A DNA stretch of 64,000 nt from Acanthaster planci (taxonomy: Eukaryota > Echinodermata > Asteroidea > Valvatida > Acanthasteridae). Made by a program: the position numbers and the translations under genes. Each line of letters begins with the position of its first letter. Within the stretch, counting starts at the first letter, position 1. The stretch covers positions 1,553,566 through 1,617,565 of the forward strand of contig NW_019091373.1 in NCBI RefSeq assembly GCF_001949145.1, given 5' to 3'. Shown in pieces: positions 12,023 to 24,100 of the stretch. The notes below the pieces were generated by a model. That model was not told the origin of the DNA. It did no database searches and was given only the letters and a program-made list of their open reading frames with translations.

Positions 12023-12151
12023 GTTCACATGTAGGCCTACAACTTAGTCATGAGCATGTTTTTCTATTCAGAATGGGGCATAGGCGCATAGGCCTAGGCC
12101 TAATTCACAACATTGACGATGACTTTCGTGGGAATTCCTATTCCTTCCTCC

Positions 12152-12213
12152 TCCCAGAACTGTGGGGTCCTACCCCCAGTGTGGGGTCCTACCCCCACAA
12201 CTGTGGGGTCCAC
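12152..12213. repeat. Tandem CCCCCAGTGTGGGGTCCTA repeat
   Basis: Three head-to-tail copies of a roughly 20-bp unit, each itself palindromic (CCCCACA/TGTGGGG). The same unit forms the outer arms of the palindrome at 12569-12693. Confidence 0.75.
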
Positions 12214-12568
12214 CCCGCTGGCCGCTCCCATGAACAGCAGACGTTGGACCCCGGCCACAGTTCTAGCATGTGTTTATACTATTAAGCTCCATGGTTCGAT
12301 CCATTTAGATCCTCCACAATGAAAATGACCACATTTGTGTAGTGACGTGACAGATACCTGTAGGCCTACCATACCAGAAACCCGCCATATCCATGCATTA
12401 ACGATGACATGCACGATTATCATGGATAGGCTAGGCCTACCCACAGAGGTAGAAATAAATACTACTGAGTACCTCCATACCATCATGACCATGGCCTACC
12501 TAACGCAACGCCTTCAATCGTCAAGAATAAACATCCGTAACATGCGCTGCTAATGGCTGCGTATTAAT

Positions 12569-12693
12569 ACCCCAGAACTGTGGGGTCAGCTGAATAGAGA
12601 TCAGTGGGTCCGACCATGGAGGTAGAATCACATTCTACCTCCATGGTCCGACATCCACGAGCAGAGCGCACGTCGGACCCCACAGTTCTGGGG
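12569..12693. repeat. Nested palindrome (foldback element)
   Basis: Inner arms at 12608-12628 and 12632-12652 are 21-bp perfect inverted repeats around a 3-nt loop (CAC). Outer arms ACCCCAGAACTGTGGGGTC (12569-12587) and its near-perfect inverse (12676-12693) enclose them. It is a cruciform-prone, MITE-like structure with no coding potential. Confidence 0.85.
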
Positions 12694-12750
12694 GTAGCTG
12701 TGTAAGTGGTAAGTTGGCCACAAAAATGCAAGCAAAGTAGCTAGACTTAC

Positions 12751-12860
12751 CTGCTAAAATCTAGTTGCAAACGTTTTGAGGAAAACCCTACATTTCCAGC
12801 TTTTTTTTACCGCTCAAGTCGTAGCCCCAGGCCCTGGGTACTTACTCCACAATATTCATG
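12751..12860 (-). other. Candidate non-coding first exon of AMPK beta
   Basis: The minus strand carries TTTTAGCAG|GTAAGTCTAG, a textbook splice donor, 4.1 kb upstream of the acceptor that precedes the AMPK beta start codon. The exon's 5' end is not determined; 12860 is a placeholder. This rests on a single splice-site match and the evidence for a split 5' UTR. Confidence 0.28.
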
Positions 12861-12899
12861 ACCTTAACCTCAAATTCAACCTCTTTCAAGATTTTTTAG

Positions 12900-15800
12900 G
12901 GAGGGTCGATTATTTTTAGACTGGTTCCCGCCCCCTACATAGTCTCCAGACGTCTTATAGGCGTCCTCCCAATGTACACACGTACATGTACAGGGTGCAG
13001 ACCACTAATTCAAATGAGAATTTCTGTCCAGCTCATTAGCATTAAAAGTGCCCCCCCACAGTATCTTTTGAAAAAGGAGATTGTTTGGCCCCCAAAAGGA
13101 TGAGATTGTGTAAAATATTGCAGGGATCAACTCCCGGGGTCTTTGAGCTTTCATATGAGAGCAGAAGGGCTAAAAACTACGGTTGAAAAATGGTTGTAAG
13201 TGCCCGCCGCGAGAAAGTTGAGGGTTGCCATTTAATTTGAAAAATGGCTGCAATCAGACTTCGGAAAAATCACTTTTTGGGGGGGTGATTTTGTTTTGTG
13301 GGAATAATTAAAAATGTAATTGGTTAACCCACAAAAAATTGAAACGAAATTGAAAGATAAGTGACCAGACAAGAATTGCATTTGTGTTTCAGAAATCTCC
13401 TGGATGTTGGCGTGCATGCTATTGGGCCCCGAACGGTGCTGATTTTATACTGTTTTCAATGGGGCTTGAATTAGTGGACTGTACCCTACAAATACCGTCA
13501 TTGTGCATGTGTACGGGCCGCTTTGCACCAACGCGACGGAGTCATTAATATTTTTTGATCAGGGTTAGTTTTTACAATAAGACATGCCATAATCAGGAGG
13601 AATCACAGAAATATTTCTATAAATCCCGAATTGCGGACTAGAATTTTGTTCATAGCAATCATATATTCCGTATTATACTGATTTTGCGTTTGGTGGATAA
13701 ATTACCACACTGTGATCAACTTAGATTTAGCAGATATAGGTACTTGTGTTTTATTCACCTCCCTGCTGCTGCATTGCTGACAAAAACCTACTCACACACA
13801 TTAAACTGCTGGACCCTATAATAGTGACTTTTTTCTTTTATAAAAAAAAAGGTACACAGAACCCAGGGCACGGTTTCGAAACAGAAACACATGCAGGGTA
13901 TAGACCAGTCCAATTACTTTTGAGCACTTCATTTAAACTATATAATAAAATGTACCATATATGTACGATTCTACGTCGTATGTAAAACGTAAATTTTAAA
14001 GATGACCATCTATTTTTGTGTCCACGTGTAGCTACAGCATAGTGCAAGAACAGGTCTGGAATACAGAAATTCAACTAATTCGTTTTTGACTCACTGAGCT
14101 AGCTCTGCATGGCCGGCCATGCATGCCATGCCCATGGCATGGGTTCACAAGTACACATTTGTTTGCTTTAGCCTTCTCTTAGTTTTGTTTTACTCGAGGG
14201 GAAGAATATCACAGGTGTTTTAATAGGCCTACTTGGGCTTACAGCAATGACGACACGAAAAAATACAGCTTCCACCATGCCCCAGCCTCCCCCTCAGTCT
14301 TCAAGTTTAAAAGTTTATGAATTAGACTGGTTTCTGCCTCATAATTATAAGGATAAAGGCACTTGAAGCCAGTCTCTATACCACCCATAATTACGGCGTA
14401 GAATCCATGCATCTAAAGGTGAAATGTAAACAAGCCAAAATAGTGCACAGGTTATTAAGTAGGCGCAGTGCATGCTGATGGCATTGGCCTTTTGGTGCCG
14501 AAGGAAGGGGTGATATCCCGAGTGACTTGGACAGGCTACAAATTAAGCCATAAATTCAGAACTGTGAACGAAGGTAGGCTATCAAATTCCACTGCACCAC
14601 ACATTTCATTTTTACACGAGCTCGTGCAATTTGATTTTGCGTTATCTGAATTAGCCGAGTGCGTAGAAAAGGGGCCTCAAAAAGTCGTCATTACTTCCGG
14701 TGAGTTCCGGCGAGGGGTGGAGATTTAAAGGACACATTTATTCATTCATCGTCCGCTGATCTGTGAAAAATGGACTTTGACAGGTAAATGGTCAGTAATG
14801 ACAATGATGGTAACAATGCAAAGTTTCCAAAATCATGAATGCTCTATGAAAATAGAACATTTTGTGAGACTATCGCCATGATCACTTGATTGCTTAGAAA
14901 TGTGGATAAAAATTATCATTTTTGGCTCTTGAAAAAGTAATTATTCTCCGGCAGTACTAAACAAAGCCAATATTTTTACATTTCAGTGATTTAACAAGAA
15001 TGCTAATTGAATTTAATTACGAATCAATGATAAAATATTATCAATGATGTTGCTTTTGCTATTTGAATTATTTCTCTTCTTTAACATTAGATATTTCAGA
15101 ATGTACATGTACTGTACTGTGGTCACTACCCTTGCAGAAGATGATACGTTGGGTGCCATTGGTCGATCTGCATGATCGCTCAATCTTTGCACGATCTATT
15201 GGTCTCATTGTAAGATTAAGTGATCATTCTGCAATCAGTCTTTCGCCTTTTCTTTCTGATTTGTGAAAGATTGTTTGAAAAAAAAGCAGTAAAGTAGATT
15301 TCATACTGGATCAACGGCTCGTGAAATGTGATTATGCTGATTAACTGATCGCACCCAACAAATGCATTTCATTTTGATGCAGTCCATGACAAACACTGTG
15401 GTCACTACCCTAGCAGAAGCTATATGGTACAGCTGTACCCTCACAGGAAAAGAGCTAGTTCTGTACAGTGTTGTAGTGGAGACCTCTTAAGACCATCATA
15501 AGACCCCACAAGACCCTCACAAGACCTACACAAACCCCCAGTCTGAAGTCAAGTCACAAGCTTTTCAAATGTATGGCAACAAAAGCATTCCTTCGTAACG
15601 CTGATAACTGTGGTCTCACAAATGGTGTTGTTCGTGTGCATCATCTTGGTCTGGACCACAACTATGGCTCACTAGGAAATGAATATTCGTGTGAATTTTC
15701 CCTTCTCCACGAGTGTTTGCACTGTCAGCATGTTGCTTTAAACTCAGGCTGAATCTGAGTCTGTTGTCTTGAACTGGGCCTAGGTTTCTCCCTATTGGAA

Positions 15801-18800
15801 AGATTTCAGAACTCCCTGTTAATGGGCATAGCCGTACATGTAGCTCTAGAAGCCCGTTTTGGACAGGACCTTGATTTCTGCCATAGATCCTGCCCCCCCC
15901 CATGTATGTCAAAGCAGGGTTGGGTGTCTGTGACAGAATGCAGGGGAATGGGGTAACTGACAGTTTCTATTTACAGTCATATTTCTAACAAATTTACAGG
16001 AAATGGTTTGTTGTGAATTAAATGGAAGTGGAGATTCTGTACACTTCTTTTGGTGGGATTTGACGGGAACAGGTCTGAAGTTTGATGCCACACACAAAGG
16101 GCACTTGAAAGCTTTTTGAAGGGGTTTCTGACTTTTTTCAGCACACTTTATGCTCACGTTTTACTGGGCTACACTTTAGCTTCAGAATTTGTACATAAAA
16201 CCCTGAGGAATAGTCCTTTGCATGAAGTGCAACCAAAGCAAAAGTGCCCGCATTCATTGTCAGAAAAATAGTGATAACACAGTGATATGGTTGGGGGGGT
16301 ACGAATTGCCTGAATAGGTATCTCATTTTAAAATAGTTCAGAGAAATTCCTTAAAATACATACATTATCAAAAACTTTACTTTTGGGTCAAATAATCCAA
16401 CGTGCAGTGAATATTTCACTCAAACCTGTAGAAACAAGAAAATTAAATATGTGCACAAGAGACTTGTTCATTAATTTTAAACTGAGGCAGACTGTATCGG
16501 TGTGCCATTTGCTTTATTTCATTGTAACAACGTACATGTGGAATTGATTCGTTACTACAGAAGTATAGTACGATAACAGTTCTTCCTCAGACCTCAGATT
16601 TGGTATTTTAGCAAAGTCACATAAATCAGTTTATTCATCTGAAATTGAAGTTTTCAATTCCTTAACATGTATGTAATTTAATAATTCATTCAGCAGTGAC
16701 TTTCGAATTTGGTTGCAGAGAAAACACAACTTGCTTGCAACTACACGTAAACAAATCTATCTACATTAAATCTATTAAACCAAAAAAAAAATCAAATTGC
16801 ATGCAAAATTCAAAGATATCAAAATAAATATTGCATCAATTAACTAACAATTATACAAGTATTACTATAATGGGTCACAAAGAAAATTAACAATAATAAT
16901 TGGCAAGACAATTGTTGATTCCTGGATTTTTCATCATTACAAGGGATTATACACGTATGTAAATATCCTCTCAGTCTGTCAAGTGGCTGTGCCCAGTAAA
17001 ACTACCATATTTCCCGGCTTCCACAATTTCTCATTCCAATGAGCTACTCGGATTCATTAAGAGTCAACAGACATCGCTGCCAATGCTAGCAAGAAAATCC
17101 ATGAATCGTGCTTGACATACTTTAAGCTAGTTTAAGAGACACTGATTGCTCCAAAAAGACCAGGTCTCGATTTCATGGCAATGCTTGCTATAAGCAAAAA
17201 ACTCCTCACAAACCATTGCAGACAATGCTGCACGAACACTTGGGATTGGATTTCACGGAGTAACCCATGGGTAATGCACATGAATGGATCCTGTAACGAA
17301 GGATTATAACCAGGAAGGTTAGTGCAGAATATCTGCACTCTACTTGAAGTACATGTACAACATGCTGATTGTGAGCATGGATTTCCATGGTTAGTGCAGC
17401 CATGAAATTGGGCCTTGCTTGCAAAGGAAAAAAGTAAGAGCCAAGTAAAATGTCTCCATGGAGTTCTAAGTCTGTACACACGAACCATTCTTACAGGGTT
17501 TCAGAAGACGTTCTGACATGCTTGACAATAAATTTACCAAACTGATAAAGGTGAACCTGGAAAACACAAGAACACCCCAACCATTTTGCATTTATCTAAT
17601 AAATCATTTAATCAACAACAAATACATGTAGCTTGTCGGTGCAAAACTGAGTGATCACACAGTATCCCACACAAAGGCCATAAAACAACTATTAACACAA
17701 AGTTGCCCTGGGTGCAAGAGATACACTGCACATGTAGTGTAGCCTAGGTTGGACGACGTCTTCATTGCATTGTGACTGGCATCCTACCTAGGCTACATGT
17801 AATGCCTTCCAGTCATGTCATTGGATTGTAGAGTTCTGACAGTTGATTAATTCTTTCCAAATACTCCCATTTTAACCTTTGTGTAATAACAGGTTCCAAT
17901 AGTATATTGCATCACGCAGCGTAACACCAATCTCAACAACTGGGATAATTTATACACCAAGTATCACTGTACAAATAAATTGCAAATAGTGGTTTTAGAA
18001 CCCTTCCTATTAGTTCATTGACTCTAAGCATTGCCCTAAATAGTGCCTTTGCAATTTTTTTTTTTGGTGAATTTAACTATCTCTTGTTCACATTTGTTCC
18101 TACGCTCTTAGTTGTAGTGACTTACAACTTTTTCTTCCTCACTTAGTACAATTCATACAATACCTTGTACACACGAGTACCTCGAACTAAATGCCATTTT
18201 AACAATTATATTTATGTCAATATATGTCAATATACAACACAAACTTGTCTTTTCCTCAACCCTCTTATAATTAAAACTCTAACTTTCCAAATACTTTTAC
18301 TAAGAACCGTCCTGAATCCTCTAAAATCCATCACTTTGCAGGAGCCCAATTGCTCATTTCTTACACTTTCAAGCATCATCTAACACCCATGTTCAGTTGC
18401 AGTGACCAAGGTCCATTTTCCAAAATCCTGGATTCTGAAGGGTCTTTGTGAGTTAGGGCTAGTTTCTGCCGGCGTAACAATTATATCACAATGCTGATAT
18501 CAAGCAATCTTGATGTCTTCATGCACACACCTTTCTGTGCAAGCAGGGCAGAAGCCAACATTGTAATGCATAATGTATCACAACCGTGCAAACTGTTCTC
18601 AAGCCATCTCCATTTCAAATCCCCCAAGATGGTTTAGATGCATCAAATGCACTCAAAACATGCGCGGGCATTCTGGCTGTGTTTGCTAAGTTACTCACAG
18701 CCGTACATGCTAAATCCAGTCAGAAAGGTGGTTAACGTCTTTTTTTCTGGACTCGCACTAAACAGTGCATGGAATAACAGAAGCACATAAAGCTCTATAC

Positions 18801-20900
18801 CTACGATTAATGACGAAAACATACCTCTACATTTCAAAAAGGTTAAATGTACTCTAGAAATCAGAGAGTCTTTGTGTCATGAACGTTCTCTGATGCAAAT
18901 CACCATGTTTCCTTCTGATATCAAGGCAACAGGAAATGATCTTTGTCAAAGAAAAATTCATGCTGCAAGCTGATTAAGTAAAATAAAAAAAAGACCCCCC
19001 CATATCTTTGGTTGAAGAGTCCAAACGCCAGTATTTGCATCAAAATAGCAACAACACGCAGCTCTATAAACCAGTTGCATAAAAGTGTGAATGTTTAATT
19101 GCATAAATTGTACACATTTGAACAGGACGGCCTTTTTTACTACTCCACCAACCGGTACATCTTGTCATTTTGCAATTTCTTTTTTAAAGTTAACTACCAA
19201 TAAACTGAAGACTGCATTACAAAACTGTTAATTTACTTGTGGAAGGCACTGATAATGTGAGGATAAACAAGAAGTTAAAGAAATCACAATTTGTGGAAAG
19301 CTAATGTGCCAATTGCATCTCATACTACGGTCTTTAAGATTATGATTCAGCCAATATATGCTAACAAATGGTCTCAAATGAAAAAGGTAACAGCTTTCCA
19401 AGAGAAATCTTGATTCTTCAATGCCTCTGCACACATGTACATTCAGCAATTTTCTACGACCTTGACCTACGGGAACTACATTCTACTTTTTTACGGTTAA
19501 AATATATTTACAAGTACTACTCCAATTCTTTCTGATTCGGCATATGAAGATTTTCTCTCCATTTCCCAAGTGCGCCATCCCAGCTCATAAAGCGGGTGCA
19601 TTTTAGTTAAGCGTGAAGTTGGCAGCTATGCCTATATTGCAGTCGTACACAGACTATATGGTAATATACACCTAATCGACCAAAAACATCATAACGTCTT
19701 ACTTTGCTCACATGTGCACTTTCATATGGGGTCTTGATGTGTGGTGTCCTTCCTCACTTGTACATGTACAGTACATGTATAGGAAAGCAAACATGTCAAC
19801 AAAACCTGACATCATCATGTTACAGGTCTGTTATAATCATGAATTGTCTGTCTCATCAGCCTTTAAACTGGCCTCTGCACTGGAACAAAACTCATCGATG
19901 TTTGGGTTCCCATGTTCTGATTCTTAAGTTCTGTGCACTTTGACATGCAGGGTTTCAGTCCAGGATAAGCTGTGTGTCTTTATGGACCAACTCTACCAGG
20001 TAGTACACTGGGTATGCATAACTTTGTCTTGAAAAACAAAATCAAAAATCACATATCCACATCATGTGATAAACTGTACTCAACATACCAACAACTGTAT
20101 GCTGTGAGATGGTTATTGTACAAATGAACCAACACGGAGTCCGCAATGAGGTTATTGTTTCAAAGGAACATAAAAAAAAAGAAAGAATAAGAAAACAGAC
20201 AGGGAATAAGTCGGCATATACAAATACTTCCTGCATTCCTTTTCCTGACTGAGGACCCTGCTGCTTGCCCAAGTAGAACATGTCCAGCAGAACCAGAAAC
20301 AACCAAATACATGTGGCTCATGTGCAGTCTTTACATGGTGGTGCCATTCTTTCTCAAAAACAGTCTGGGGGGAAGACAGGCTGTGCGGTTCTCTGCTTAC
20401 AAATTTGTACACACAGTTGATGCACACTTGCACTGGTTTGGAAATAGCTGCATGGAGATGAAAAACAGCAATCAATGCAGGAAATCCTCCGAGCAAGGAC
20501 CAAGCGAAGCAGGGCAATCGGGAAGAGGACAGAGTGCAAAGCGGTCAGTGGTTTGGTCAGGGCTAAGACGTTGGACTCAGGTATCAGGGAAGTCGGTGCC
20601 CAGTGGCCAAAGTGTCAGTGCCAGATACTTGTACTGTTCTTGTCTTCACTGTATTGCCTGCATACATGGGCAAGTTGACGTTTACTTAGATTTAAGGTTA
20701 AAACAAGACACAAGGATTTGTTGCAAAAGTAGTTGCTGAATATATAGCAGTGGTGTATTAACAGAAGCCATTGTGTGCAGTAGTTCACTCACTTATGGTT
20801 GGACCGTGACCAGTTTTCATTTAAATGTGCAAAAAACCCCCCAATACGCTTGCACGCAAATGCATTATACCCTCAGGAATGCATTGAGACAGCAAGCTAC
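12900..20900. other. Intergenic or UTR stretch without a supported coding gene
   Basis: About 8 kb between the AMPK beta 5' side and the BASP1-like 3' end. Frames here (for example 14468-14728 plus, 17132-17488 minus) show no conserved motif. Smaller structures seen: two copies of CTGTGGTCACTACCCTTGCA at 15117 and 15396 (one mismatch within 24 bp), an 11-bp AAGACC minisatellite at 15488-15535, and a pair of ETS-like sites (ACTTCCGG at 14693, GTTCCGGC at 14704). The part next to 20.9 kb may be BASP1-like 3' UTR; minus-strand AATAAA words occur at 16513-16518 and 16630-16635. Confidence 0.6.
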
Positions 20901-20930
20901 CTTGTCATTCATACCGACTGCCCTTTCAAT

Positions 20931-21191
20931 TTATTCAGCCACTTCCACAGTCTCGGGCCCGTTAGTCTCTGCTTCAGCTGCCTCTTGCTTCAGGGTACTG
21001 CTCTCCTCCTGCTTAGTCTCCTCCTCAGCTGCCGCCTCATCTCCACCTGGTCCCACCTCATGGTTAGTCTCGGCCTCAGGGGCCAATGCATCACCCGCAG
21101 CATCTGGTTGCGACGGGTCCGATGCGGGCTCCTCGGCCTTTGGTTCTTCAGCCGGTGGGCTGGGCTCATCAGCTGGCTCTTCAGGAATTGG
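20931..21191 (-). CDS. BASP1-like last exon: acidic tail and C-terminus
   Basis: 86 aa plus stop. Starts PIPEEPADEPSPPAEEPKAE and ends NGPETVEVAE. Acceptor TTTTACGCCCACAG, phase 0. The final ETVEVAE is a short hydrophobic-acidic end comparable to BASP1 TVTVKE. The stop codon sits inside a perfect AATAAA (GAATAAAT, 20930-20935), so a poly(A) signal may overlap the end of the coding sequence; this is unproven. Confidence 0.83.
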   Translation of the reverse strand, partial: PIPEEPADEPSPPAEEPKAEEPASDPSQPDAAGDALAPEAETNHEVGPGGDEAAAEEETKQEESSTLKQEAAEAETNGPETVEVAE

Positions 21192-24100
21192 CTGTGGGCG
21201 TAAAATAAGATCAACCATGCTGGAAATTAATTCAAATCACCTACATACACTGGTAAACGTTCCTACTTTAAAACTATCACTAGCTGGCTTGGGAGAGCAA
21301 ACGGATAAAAGTACAGCACTCAGATAATTCAAATTACAACTTTCTGTGGTACTTTCCTTACCTTCCATCTCTACATACCCCAGTTTGATTCGCCAGCCTG
21401 TAATGTTTTAATGGAGTCCTTCACAAGTCCAGTCACAAGTCCCTTCACAATGCCAGTAACAGGATGAACGACAATGGCATGCTTTTGTCACAGTTCGTAT
21501 GGATAGCTTGTGACTTGGTTCAAAACTGAATCACTTTGTGATGAACTTGGAGAGGCCTTGCAGTGACTTGTGATAGACTCAATGACAACCCTGCTGACCA
21601 TGATAGGATTTTTTAGGCAACTCCTGATACTATGTTGGTTTTCCTATGTATTATCTTTCTGAGGTTGTACTCAAACTGATATGCCTAAAAATTTGCATCT
21701 TCATTCTCTTTAAAAAAAAGGAGTTTCTTGGATATGACTGCATTTGCTGTCGAGAATTCAAACTTGCTTCTAAACCTGCGGCAATTACTACAGAGTAATT
21801 TGCAATGCTTGGCTGTCTGTCGAGAAAATTACTGTAACAACTGTACGGGAGTGTTCAGCATACTATGCCATCTCCCATTCCTTCAATGTATGGGAATGCA
21901 TGTACATGTACCAAGTCTCATTGGTGCATTGGTGTCTTTTTGCCCTGATTCCCATCTAAAATACTACTTTTTCATTAAAAATGTGTACATTTATATGTGT
22001 AAAGAATATTTATTGAAAAAAAAGTACATTTAGTTAAAAAGAGAGAGAGATTTCTCCTTCTGTGGTGCAGCCTTGCAATCTCATTCCATTGAGAGTTGTA
22101 ACTACCTGCTCCTCTGGGGTCTCGTCAGCTGCAACTGGTGCGGCTTCTTCAGTGGGTATTGGCTCCGCCTCCTCACCCTTGGCCTCTTCCTCCTCACCTG
22201 CTGCCTCGACCTCCTTGGCCTCTGCCTCGGCAGCTGGTGCCTCCTCCTCAGACGTCTTGGTTTCTGCCTCGGCAGCGTCCGGTGTCGGGGCTGCCTCCAC
22301 TTCAGGGGCAGTCTCCGCCTTCACCTCAGGTTCTGCTGGTGGTGCCGGCTCCTCCTTGGCCTCTTCCTACACAATTGACAGAAAGACGGGGAAAAAGTTC
22401 TCAAGCACTGCTGCAAGTTCATTTTGTTCTACTTATAGACAACAGCTTGGAGACAGCTCAGTAGCCAAATGTATTAGTTGACAGCTCAGAGAATACCTCT
22501 AGACAATAAGAAGTGATGGTTAGTTACAGGTTGGCTGGAAGTAAAACTTCAAACAGCTCAAATCTGCCTCACTTGTAGGCTGTTTCATGTAAGAGGCAAA
22601 TTGCAATTGTGAGCGTTCAAATGTACATGTACAAATAGGGGCCCGTTTGTATTAAAAGGATCTGGATTTTGATCAGAGATCTGTCGTTAGTTCACTGACA
22701 CCATGAGCCCGATTAACCGATGAATCAAACCAGCCACTGGGATCACTGATCGAGACTCAGATCCGTGTAGAACAAACAAACAGGTCTTAGGGTTTCACCC
22801 AAATTATCAGTAATTAAATGGAAAGTGCATTATGCACTAGTTCAGTTCTTGAACGCTGGTCTATATGCTTCCTTACATCCTCTGTCCAGTCTGTGTTGCA
22901 GTATCACGGCAAGCATATGCCCTCCCCACCCAAGAAAACATCACAGAACTAATGAGAACCAACAGATGATGAAGTTGTGATTCAGTCAATTGTAAGTCGG
23001 ATCACAAATACAGGTGCGTCTATGGACTCAAGTCATCAGTTCACCAGGAACGACCAATGCCAACTGACTCAATCCTATTATCCCAGTTCGTCTGTTTCAA
23101 TGGACTAGACCATTTCCATGTTGCTTACTGTTCCTGTGTGTGGCAAATTAACAGTCTCAAGTCACACTATTGTGACTTGAGACTGGGTGAGTTGTGTCGA
23201 GTTAAAATGACTTGGCGAAGTTACTAGACTGGAATTAATATCTCAAACTATTTAATCGTGGCCTTGTCTGTTGTTAGCATGCTGGAAAAAAGCAACTTAT
23301 ACTCAGCAGTTCTCTTTACCATATCTTGATGTACTGTGTAGACAATCCATCAGGCATATTGCTCCCGTAACTAATCACTTGTACATAAGAAAGAATGAGA
23401 GTATTCACCAATTGTTTCCCACTTCTGCCAAGCAGAATTCTGCCTTCCTCTTTTCTTTCCATGCCCAAGGAATTCAACCCTTTCAGTTTCTTTTGTCATG
23501 CATCTACCAGATGAGTCATATCATTTGGTTATCATCAGTGGCTCTGTATTACTGGCCACTTTGCATTACAAAACCACCTGTCAGCTGACCAAAACATGGA
23601 AATGATTCAGGACGATGATAGCGGCATGGTGCAGGTCTTTGGTTGCACAAGTGCAACTGTTCATTCTGATCTACATGAATGAGATATGTCCAATGCATAT
23701 CAATCATACAGTGCATCAGTCACAGGTACATGTATATATTATACCTAACAGGTCCATCACCCATGCAATGCATTTATTATGCAACCCGTGAAATTTCAAC
23801 GCTGTGCCTAAATAACCCTATCTTTTGACGGTATTTTGGTGCCACAACCATTTTTTATTGTTATGCTGATTAGAATTTCCATGTTCGTAACAAAACTTGG
23901 ATGTTGTTCTTGGTAGAAAAGCCCCAATGTTACATTGATTTTTGCACAAAGACTGCTGGAATTTTTTTTTCATTTTTCTGTCCTTAATTTGATTTTCCTT
24001 GGTGATTCATGCTTGTATACACGTACATAGCAATAAGCCAATGAATAACCCCATCTCAGAAGTGTCAACAAGCAAATTGGAGCTTCACAATCTGAAAACA

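Noticed and set aside
12290-12315. GGTTCGATCC resembling a tRNA B box
   Set aside because: The B-box consensus needs one more base before TCC, and no cloverleaf or A box could be found around it.
14468-14728. 86-codon plus-strand frame starting MHADGIGLLV
   Set aside because: No recognisable family, no convincing splice signals, and about the length expected by chance.
17132-17488. 118-codon minus-strand frame
   Set aside because: Cys/Ser/Phe-rich translation without motif or splice support; looks like chance.
21990-22481. Long plus-strand frames over 22062-22481 (Ser/Ala- and Pro-rich)
   Set aside because: They are antisense shadows of the Glu/Ala-rich exon 9; GAG/GCC-type codons stay open on the other strand. 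The minus strand has proper splice sites and homologous composition.
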